Shown one piece after another: positions 55,721-64,000 of a stretch of 64,000 bases of DNA (position 1 is the stretch's first letter; every line of letters starts with the position of its first letter). Below the pieces are notes generated by a model. It was not told where the DNA came from and did not search any database. It saw only the letters and a program-made list of their open reading frames with translations. Source of the DNA: Castanea sativa (Eukaryota > Streptophyta > Magnoliopsida > Fagales > Fagaceae); contig NC_134013.1 in the NCBI RefSeq assembly GCF_040712315.1, forward strand, positions 77,506,001 to 77,570,000, in the 5' to 3' direction. A program made the position numbers and the translations under genes.

Positions 55721-56815
55721 AAACTCTTGACTCACTCTATAGGCAAATTAATTGAGAAATTTTCTTTCAAATCATTTAACCATATGAGATAAGTAACAAC
55801 TCTTATCAATTTCTTCGGTCCGCATGATAAGGTCTATGAAAGAAATTTTAGAAGGATATATTTATATATATATATATATATATGGACAGTAAATAAATCT
55901 TAAGTGTGTATAAGTACTTAGATGAGTTCTAATTTTGAAAAAAAAACACATTATGTTTTCGAGTTTTCCTCTCATATAAAGGTAAACTTCACAAGTATAA
56001 GATTTACACTCATGTGAGGAGGAAGACACGTGTTATGGAAATATAATATACTTCTTTATGTATTTGTGGTCCAATTCACATTAGGCCTGGCTTTGAGCCT
56101 CCATTGGACAAGGAGGCAACACGCAACACTATTTATTATCACGAAATGGAAAAAAAGGAAATAGAAATAAAGCCATTTTGGAAGAGAACAAGATGCCACA
56201 GGAATCACATGTAAGCTTCCATTCTCGTAAGGAAGAACTAATCCCTTTCACCAAGCAAAAGCCACCCATGATCCAACCCAAGTGACGGTCCCCATCCCAA
56301 AGTTCATAAAGTCATCATCATATTGCTTATCATGGACCCACTTAGGCTTAGCTTGTATTGGAGTAATGGGAAGACTAGTTTCACCTTGGACATTCTTACC
56401 ACTTCATAGAGAGAGAGAGAGAGTCCAAAGTCCAAACTCCAAGGTGAGCGAGTGCGGAAGGGAAGGGGGGAGGTCCGATTCTGAATGTGGTGGGTCGGGC
56501 TGTGTGGGGAAGTCAGAGGTGAAATGACAGAAATGTAATGAATGCTTTCACAGACATGAATTTGACGTTTCAGATTCTAATTGTCAGAATGTGGTTCCTA
56601 TTTCTAAAATCTATTGCACCTCACCCTATCTATAAGCCTATAAGCCTATCCCTACCAGCTGCCTCACCACTACAAGCCGTATTCGCCTCCCGCTACTGCC
56701 TTCCCACGTACTCTATTGTCATAAAGTTGTGAATTTTGTTGATATATTAGCATTTTTTGTTGGTTCTCAAAAAAAAAAAAAAAACAAAAAGAAAGTATTT
56801 TTGTTTATTTATAAA
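55721..56815. other. Intergenic
   Basis: Contains (TA)n at about 55859-55882 and (GA)n near 56408-56422. The frames at 56282-56527 and 56538-56732 show no family resemblance. Confidence 0.4.
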
Positions 56816-57000
56816 GGGAAATGCTAACGAATGCCCTCAGGGTATTAGTTAACAATTCATTTAAAGAAAGTTTTTATGGGAAAATCAAATAAAGCAATTA
56901 ATATTTTGACAGCTTTTTTCATTTCTCATAAAAGTAGTGTTAAAACTTTCATAAAATAGATTGTTAACCAATGCTCTAAGGACATTTGTTAGCATGACCC
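56816..57000. mobile_element. Mutator-like MITE, 185 bp, perfect 9-bp TSD
   Basis: The left end GGGAAATGCTAACGAATGCC and the reverse complement of the right end, GGGTCATGCTAACAAATGTC, are TIRs that extend to GTTAACAAT. Identical 9-bp direct repeats ATTTATAAA flank it (56807-56815 and 57001-57009). Copies of the same architecture are at 14706 and 38223. Confidence 0.85.
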
Positions 57001-57009
57001 ATTTATAAA

Positions 57010-57846
57010 TAATACTTAGAAGATTAAATTATATATATATATATATATAAACCCATTTGCCAGTTTGTAATCTACTAGTACTAGTAGTGCCCACTTTAGA
57101 TCTCCAAGGACATTGAATGATTAATTTTAGGACTTTATTCTAACTTCCTAAGTAAATATTATTTAATGTATTTTCATTTAAATAAAACATATAAAATTTT
57201 AAATTTATTATCTTTAATTTAAATTATAGTGAAATAGATGTATTGGCTTTTTAAAAAAAGTACGAAGTAAGTTGGAAAATTTGTTTGTTAATTTATTAAA
57301 GTGGACAACTAAAAAAGGAATAAAAAAAACTAACAAATGAGGACGAATGTGTGTGTGAGAGATAAATGTGAATGGGCTACCTTTCCCAAGATGAGAGTAC
57401 CAAAGAAAGGGCTTTTTTGAGAGATTTTTAACGATTTTAGTATGATAAATATGAATGGTCTACCTTTTCCAAGATGAGAGTACCAATGAGAGGGCTTTTG
57501 TGAGACAATGAACCTGAGTGTACTTGGAGGTAGATAGCTGAAGTGGAGTGGAAGATTTGAGAGGGGGAAATGTAGGCAATTTTTACTTTTTTTATTTTAT
57601 TTTAAAAGATTTGAGAAAGGTAGGGTAAGATAAGTAGGAGTAAAGTACACTAAAAACTTGTGGTTTTTCATTTAAAATGGATTTATTTCATGATTTGAAT
57701 TAAATACTGTAAATCTAAAAATGTATTTAGTGTCACATTATTTAACTTTTTTAATGACATAACACTCTATGTATCGTTGCATTTATAAAATAATATTTGA
57801 ATTCTGAAACAACTCTCTCCATCATAAATGAAATAGGATCTTATCC
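57010..57846. other. Intergenic
   Basis: AT-rich. A short direct repeat (AATGGGCTACCTTTCCCAAG / AATGGTCTACCTTTTCCAAG, each followed by ATGAGAGTACCAA) lies at 57371 and 57453. (TA)n at 57032-57049. No gene. Confidence 0.4.
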
Positions 57847-58860
57847 TAAGAGCATCCACAATGGTTTTTTCAATCCTAACCTATTTTACCATCCCAAAAA
57901 GCTATTTTACCAATTATACCATACCATTTTTCAATACTTCCAACATCCCAACTTTTATTTTACAATACTACACACTAAAATAATATAAATTATACAATAA
58001 AATAATATTTAAAGGTTATCTATCACTCCTCTCTCTTCATCCCTATCCTTGCCTCTCTGAGTCTCTGTTCCTCTCTCAATAGCCAAACAACCCAATCATC
58101 ACCACACCACCACCACCATGCTTACCACGCCACCATGCCCACTGCCCACCAAAATCCCACCGGAACCAAAAACCCAAATTAAGAAAAAAAAAAAAAAAAC
58201 CACTAGATCACTGCCACATCCAACCCATTTGAACCTAAAAGATAAAAATCAATCCATGCCTCACTGTAAAACACACACAAAACCCACCCAAAACCCAGAT
58301 CGGCGAAACCACAAAACCCAGATCAACGAAACCATTTGACCCACAGCACCACCAAATCAATGCCGCCACCAACATTGCCAACATCACACCACATCCAGCC
58401 CATCATCAGCGATCTTGAGCGACCCATCATCGGCGACATTGGCAACCCACCAATCTCCACCAAGAAACCCACCAATCTCCATCGATCCACGCTGATCTCC
58501 ATGCTGTGACCACGAACCAAACCTAGCTCCAATACAAGCCTTGAACGAGAAAGAGAGACGTGAGATGAGAGAAAGAGTGAGGACTGTGTGTGGGATGAGC
58601 TCTGAGAGAGAGAGAGAGTCAATGAGAAACACTGAGAGTGAGAGAAGAAAAGTAAAAAAGAATAAAATAATATATATTTGTTTTACAATTGAGCTGTAGT
58701 GCGATTCTAAATTTAGAATTGCACTGTAGCACAATTGTATTTTAAAATTTTTTTTTTACAATAGTTACATTTTACAACATCTAATGGAGTGGGCATTTTG
58801 GGCTGAATGGTAAAATAAGCTTAAATTTGGCATTTACCCATTCCGTTGTTGATGCTATAA
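57847..58860. mobile_element. Non-autonomous TIR element, ~1 kb, AGCATC termini
   Basis: TAAGAGCATCCACAATGG at the left and the reverse complement of the right end, TTATAGCATCAACAACGG, are inverted. The interior is CT-rich on one side and A/C-rich in the middle, with no intact ORF. It ends TTTTACAACATCTAATGGAG before the TIR. The same end motif occurs at 29320, and related TIRs occur at 35241-36307. The frames on both strands here (58118-58339 plus, 58323-58734 minus) look like composition effects. Confidence 0.65.
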
Positions 58861-58914
58861 TTGGCGTGGATAGATATATAGAGTAGTTCAAGACTTTCAA
58901 ACATTTATCAGTAG

Positions 58915-59404
58915 GAGTACGTTTGGTACACTGAATGGAGATTATGATAGGAATTGTAATCTTTATTACTAGTAATAAAGTGTGCTGTAATATAATAACT
59001 AAACCTATTCATTAGTTTGGTTGTGAGTTATAACATTTGAATGAAATTTAATATTTATTTTAGAAAATATTTTACTCATACAATTATATCTCCTTAAAAG
59101 TTGTTATTTTTAAATTTAAGAGAGATATGTGTTATTTTTTATGATTTTTTATTTTTATAATTATTAGATGTATATGGAAAATTTGTTTATTTTGAAATAT
59201 ATTAAATTTTGAAATTATTGTATTTACTAAGGAATAACTAATACAACATTTTAAAGATGAATAATTATTCCTCATTTTGAAGAATAACTATTCATAAAGA
59301 ATGACTATTTCTTGTAATAAAAACACAGACAAACTAAATAATAACTAAACCATAGGAACAACTATTACATTACAACGCCTATTATAGTATACCAAACATG
59401 CCCT
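58915..59404. mobile_element. MITE-like element, GTTTGGTAYACT termini
   Basis: GGAGTACGTTTGGTACACTG at the left and the reverse complement of the right end, GGGCATGTTTGGTATACTAT, form a TIR. The subterminal GGAATTGTAAT and AATAACTA words also occur inverted. About 490 bp, AT-rich, no ORF. Confidence 0.6.
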
Positions 59405-60271
59405 AGAAGATTATAAAAGCCAACAACACCAAGTTTTTTCTTTTTGTTAGTCAAAATAATGCCACGTTGGGTTGGCCATTGTTAACCTCAACATGTTATT
59501 TGCTCAGGTATTGTTAATTTGGTATCTAGTATTTAATTTTTATTTTTACTTCTAAATAATTATTTTAAAAATGTAGGATTTTTTAAATCTATTAGAGATG
59601 TAGAGTTTAAAAGTTTATGTCAAATTTATCAATTTTTCTTTAATTATTTTAATGATTTTGTAACACATATCATAATTTTTTTAATCAAAGAAGGAAAAGT
59701 CGAATCATATAATCCTCGATCTGATTTTACGATTAGATTAGATAGTATTCCAATTTTAACAACCTTGTGTATATTTATAAATAAGCATACATATTTAAGA
59801 CAAAATACCATAACTTAACGCTTTTATGGAATGTTTGGTAAACCACAAAAAATGATTACCTTTGAATAATATATCGTGTTTAAAATTTTTTTTGTCTGCA
59901 AATGTAGCATACAAATCTAGTTCTTGATTTTTCAAGTTTGTGTTTAAAACTAGTATATAAAATGTTTCCTTAAAAATTACTATAATTTAATTATAAATGG
60001 TTTAGACAAGAAAAATATATATTTTTTAAATTGGCTTATTTGATTTTTTTTTTTTTGAGAAAGATTGAATTAGTTATGGTGTTTGGTAAAGGATCTTGTT
60101 TACCTCCAAATGAGTTTTGAGGAAAATCCCTCTAACCTAAACCCAAGATGTGATAATTTAGATTGACTTTCACATGTATTTTTAGTTACGTGTCTTATTT
60201 AATGAGTAATTTGACTTGTTTAAATAATTTAATGAGTTAATTAATTTAACAAATGTTGATGGTTATGTAAT
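59405..60271. other. Intergenic
   Basis: AT-rich without a gene. From about 60110 (GAGGAAAATCCCTCTAACC) a repeat begins that is interrupted by the SINE at 60284. Confidence 0.4.
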
Positions 60272-60283
60272 AAATTAGAAGAA

Positions 60284-60447
60284 CCACCATACACCCTTGG
60301 TGCGATGGTCACTCTACAAGTATAAGTGCTTGTGGGGTATGGGGAGTAAGGGCCGGGGTTCAAGGTCTCCAGGAGAGAGCTTCACACACATATACACTTA
60401 GATTAGGCTAGAGTAGAAATTCTATCTTGTATAAAAAAAAAAAAAAA
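60284..60447 (+). mobile_element. tRNA-derived SINE, 12-bp TSD
   Basis: The head CACCCTTGGTGCGATGGTCA holds an A-box-like TGGTGCGATGG, and GGGGTTCAAGGTCTCC is a B box. The body has CACACACATATACACTTAGA and the tail is poly-A. Direct repeats AAATTAGAAGAA flank it at 60272-60283 and 60448-60459. A truncated relative is at 14050-14183. Confidence 0.85.
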
Positions 60448-60459
60448 AAATTAGAAGAA

Positions 60460-61926
60460 ATTTTTTCAAACCAGTTTGAAGGAAAACTTTTTCTTTTTCT
60501 AAATATCCCTTGATTGGCTTTATCTTGAAACTTATCCATTTAACCGTTTTCTCTTAGTTATTTTAAGAAATCTGCCTATATTATTATATAAGTGCAGATC
60601 CCAACAGCTTGGATGTCTTTTAAGGTGAAGCACGCTGAGTATAAAATGCATCCAAGATGAACTTAAAATTCTTAAGTTATTTCTTTACGCTATAGTTAAT
60701 AATTAATCCATAATACCAATTTTTAACCAAGTTAATTAATTAGTCCAAATTATGTTAAAGGCTGGTTGGTATGTAAAAATATGCACAATATATATATATA
60801 TATATATATGAGTGAATGTATGTATGTATATATAGGTAAAGTTAAGAGAAAATTCAATTAGATTTCAAATTGAAATTCAATTAGAGTCTAATTTTGCGCC
60901 ACGTGTTTCATTTAATCTAAGTTTTTAAATTTTTGTGTTGTATGAGTTAATTCAGTGTAAAAATTGGATTTCAATTTTACACCACGTGTCTCATCTAATC
61001 TAAGTTTTTTTTTTTTTGGTGCCAAATGAGTTAATTTAGTATAAAAAATGAGGAGTCCAACATAAATAAAACATAAAAAATCTAATCACATATCCAACTC
61101 TATATAGTCCAATATAAGTAAACCATAAAAAACTTATTCATATATCTAACTCTATATATAAAATTAGAGGAAGAGAGAGTTTGAATGATTTTATATTTAT
61201 GGGTCTTCTTTTTGGTAAAACTAAAAACAATTCAAATTTATAAGTCATTTATGTAATATATCATGACTATGTACCGTCCATTACTAACTAGGTAATATAT
61301 ATATATATATATATATATATAATTGTTTATATTTTTGCTGGTATTTTTTCTTTGAACTAATGAGCATATTTTTTTTATACTATTTCTATTCAGATATTTT
61401 GTATATGAAGATATTGAATTTAACAAACTGTAATTGAGTTAAACGATCCCATGCATCTTTCCCCATTCAATTTAGGAGATACTATTTGACCAGTTTATTA
61501 TTTTATTTTGTGTTGTATTTAATAGAAGTTTACAGACAATAATTGTGAATTAATATTATATATGTAGTATCCAATAGTGATTTTCAAAATTATGTACATT
61601 ATAGCAATGTAATGAAAAACTTGGCGTAACTGATATTATGAAAATTGCAAAGAAAAACTATTTTTATACCTTCAAATGTCTTGGTTGAATTATGTCCTAT
61701 TCGAACTATGTCCTATATGTTTAATAATTCAAACTAACATCAATAGTATCATTACAATTCATCATTCACGTGCATAAACATGAATTACATACTAGTGTTA
61801 TATAAGTAAAAAGACAAGGGAACATGCAATATGGTTACGTACGGAAAACCAATAGTACAACAACTGTTTAACAGTAAAAATCATATGTTAGTCATCTAAT
61901 TTTGTATTGTATCTATGCTATTGAAT
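60460..61926. other. Intergenic, AT-rich
   Basis: Contains (TA)n at about 60790-60808 and 61294-61320. A duplicated phrase (CACGTGTTTCATTTAATCTAAG / CACGTGTCTCATCTAATCTAAG, near 60901 and 60984) marks a ~83-bp diverged tandem repeat. No gene. Confidence 0.4.
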
Positions 61927-62272
61927 TGTAGCATGAGTTGTAGGTGTACCATTGTACTGTGGGGTGTATTGTAGGGTATTATTGCTGGCAGTTAGTGGTG
62001 GTTAGTCTAGCTAATGACCCGGGTAGTTAGTTAGGATGTGGAGGTGTACATAAGAGGGAATGATTGTATCTGTTGGACAATAAGAAAGATTTTGAGTATT
62101 GTACTCTTTTTACAAACCTCTCTCTCTTCTCTTATCTCTCTGTTTCTTTTACTTTCCTCATCACTTTCTTAGCTATGGAGGCCCAGGTCCCCTTGAAGTG
62201 ACCTATCCTAAACCCTAATTCCAACAAATCTCTATCAGTGGTATCAAAGCAGTTTTGATCCAGTCCACCACC

Positions 62273-63392
62273 ATGATTGAAACACGTTCGAATACACAAA
62301 ATTCTAAAAAGAGAGCTACACTGTCCAAGATTGCAAATAACCATGAACAGACCTTGCAAGAAATTCAGAAGCAATTGCAGACTCTGATTGGGTTCATGTA
62401 GAATTTAGTTGAAGCTGAAGATAAAAGACAATCTCCAATTCATGGGTCACGAGTTTTTTGCTTCAAGGTAGCAATCATGGTGTTCATGAATCTCCCATCA
62501 TGAATCCAATCAAAAACCTGAAATTGGAATTCCCGAGATTCCAGGGAGAAGACCTAACTTGTTGGATTTACAGAACAAACTGATTCTTTTCATACCCCAA
62601 ACCATCAAAACGTCATTATGGCTTCTTACCATTTGGATGGTGAGGCCCTGATTTGGTTCCAGGATGCTGAGCAGATTGGAGGTTTTGCAAGTTGGGAGGT
62701 GTTTGTGAAGGCCCTACAGACTCGTTTTGGGGTCACAGCCTATGATGATCCAATGAAGGCACTCATAAGGCTCAAGTAGACCTCTACTGTGGTTGCTTAT
62801 AAAGGTAATTTTGAAATTCTGTCTAATAGGATTGTTGGTGTATCTGAGTCTCATAAATTGAGCTATTTTCTGAGTGGCCTAAGGGATGAAATATGATTAC
62901 CAGTTAGGATGCCAGTGCCAAAATCCCTTAATGAAGCCTTGGTTTAGCCAAAATTTAGGAAGAATATTTACTAAGTAGCAAGAAAAGTTTCAAGAATGTT
63001 GTGGATAATGGGAAGCCTTCAATTCTGGGATTACCTAAGCTGAGACCAAGACTGACTCAAGGTTTAAACTTCCTGTGCAAAGGTTATCTAATGCACAGAT
63101 GGAGGAAAGGAGGAAACAAGGTTTGTGTTATAATTGTGATGAAAAGTGGCAGTTGGGCCATAAGTGTAAGGGGGCAAAGGTATTTCTATTGGAAGGGTTA
63201 TGTGAGGAGGTTGAGCATAAGTCTAGACTACAATTGATGGAGTTGGATGATGATGGGGGGATATTGGGAACCCAAGATCAGGTTCAAGGGAGTGAACATA
63301 CAGCTACTCCTGTTGAAATCACTTTATATGCATTGATAGGCAACCCCTCAACTAACACCATGAGAGTTAGAGGTAGGATTGAAAACCATTAA
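62273..63392 (+). pseudogene. gag with CCHC zinc knuckle (decayed)
   Basis: From ATG 62273 the first 42 codons (MIETRSNTQNSKKRA ... LQTLIGFM) end at TAG. Further blocks in other frames are LKLEFPRFQGED, ASYHLDGEALIWFQDAEQIG, and FLSGLRDEI, which follow the order of a plant Ty3/gypsy gag. The zinc knuckle CYNCDEKWQLGHKC (C-x2-C-x4-x4-H-x-x-x-C type, about 63126-63167) is intact. Stops such as TAG 62777 and a frameshift before 63075 make it non-functional. Confidence 0.75.
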
Positions 63393-64000
63393 GTAGTTGC
63401 TCTAATTGATTCAGGCAGTACACATAATTTTTTGGATGTGACTGAATTGAATATGCTAAATTTACACTTGGATACATCTCAAATTTTGGAGGTAAAAGTG
63501 GCTGATGGTAGTGTTATTAGGACTTTGGGAGTATGTCATGAAGTCACTCTTGCAATCCAAGGGTCCAAGTTTGTTGTGGATTGAATGTATTGCATTTAGG
63601 GGGCTGTGTAGTGGTTTTGGGTACTCATTGGTTAAATACTCTTGGGGAAATCAGCTGGGACTTCAAGTTATTGACCATGAAGTTTCTTTGCCTGGGTAAT
63701 ATGGTGTTGTTAAAGGGGTTACACCCTAAAGGGTCTATCTTTTCAGAGGTTGATAGGTTCTTTAATGATTCTGCTATAAGGAAAGGGCTGGTTTTCCAGA
63801 TTTCAGAAGTCAACCCTACCTCAGCTAATGAACCACTGCTGCCTACTACTATTTCTGACCTTTTGGACTAGTTTTCCAAGGTGTTTGACATGCCCTCAGG
63901 CCTACCACCATTTTGTGGACATGAGCATCAAATTATACTCCAAGATGATACTCCACCAGTTTGTGAGAGACCTTATAGGTACCCTCACTTTCAGAAGGCA
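63393..64000 (+). pseudogene. Protease and pre-RT linker of the same element (partial)
   Basis: GTAGTTGCTCTAATTGATTC encodes the VVALIDSGST active-site region (catalytic Asp at 63408). VVLGTHWLNTLGEISWDFK then follows in a shifted frame. The stop at 63869 and the earlier TGA near 63582 are lesions. The linker LPPFCGHEHQIILQDDTPPV precedes the RT fingers, which lie beyond 64000. Confidence 0.75.

Larger units (their letters stand above)
61927..64000 (+). mobile_element. 5' part of a decayed Ty3/gypsy retrotransposon, cut by the window end
   Basis: A putative LTR (about 61927-62226, ending CCAACA; left boundary uncertain) precedes TGGTATCAAAGC at 62239-62250, an initiator-Met-type PBS. Then come gag with ATG 62273, a CCHC knuckle, the protease signature LIDSGSTHNFL, and the linker before RT (VFDMPSGLPPF ... 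QIILQDDTPPVCERPYRYP) at the window edge. The RT itself lies outside. Many stops and frameshifts occur. Confidence 0.82.

Noticed and set aside
58323..58734. Minus-strand frames of 99 and 116 codons
   Set aside because: They overlap each other in different frames inside a TIR element with simple A/C-rich sequence.

Overview
This is a plant nuclear genome window. It is AT-rich, carries spliced genes with GT-AG introns and is dense in plant transposons (Tat-type Ty3/gypsy, L1-type LINE, tRNA-derived SINEs, Mutator-like and other MITEs). The gene set (ENT8-like transporter, WVD2-like TPX2 protein, plant NUP1/NUP136-like nucleoporin) is that of a flowering plant. The repeat style looks to me like a woody eudicot, perhaps Fagaceae, but that is an inference.

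Host genes. (1) A small conserved-looking 93-aa protein with a 5'UTR intron, 2537-2818 (+). (2) A two-exon ENT8-like equilibrative nucleoside transporter, 9254-11098 (-), 415 aa. (3) A seven-coding-exon WVD2-like/TPX2 microtubule-binding protein, 31461-34494 (+), 408 aa, with a non-coding first exon near 30430. (4) A NUP1-like nucleoporin, 38678-53932 (+), seven exons, 662 aa. It appears to lack the long C-terminal FG region of the family, and a full-length LINE sits in its sixth intron. Every splice junction quoted was checked for GT-AG and phase.

Transposon layout. 1-9200: receiver-domain relics with a segmental duplication, one SINE with perfect target-site duplication (TSD), MITEs, and a tandem/inverted repeat complex. 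15393-26525: an 11.1-kb Tat-type Ty3/gypsy element with 694/715-bp LTRs. Its gag-pol lies in one frame broken only by stop codons. It also has a six-copy 151-bp tandem array after pol and a four-exon antisense accessory gene. 26526-29335: a decayed DNA element with a gag-only gypsy element (minus strand) nested in it. 35241-36307: a MITE split by a solo LTR related to the large gypsy. 37004-38189: a Mutator-like element with long inverted repeats, a perfect 9-bp TSD and a possible captured gene fragment. 45623-51680: an L1-type LINE with a 14-bp TSD. 54770-55720: an RNase H/zf-RVT relic. 56816-60459: MITEs, a 1-kb TIR element and a second SINE. About 61927 to the window end: the 5' part of a decayed Ty3/gypsy element.

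The host genes are unrelated neighbours and not a pathway. The most unusual unit is the large gypsy element, whose spliced antisense gene faces its gag-pol and has decayed by the same kind of nonsense changes.
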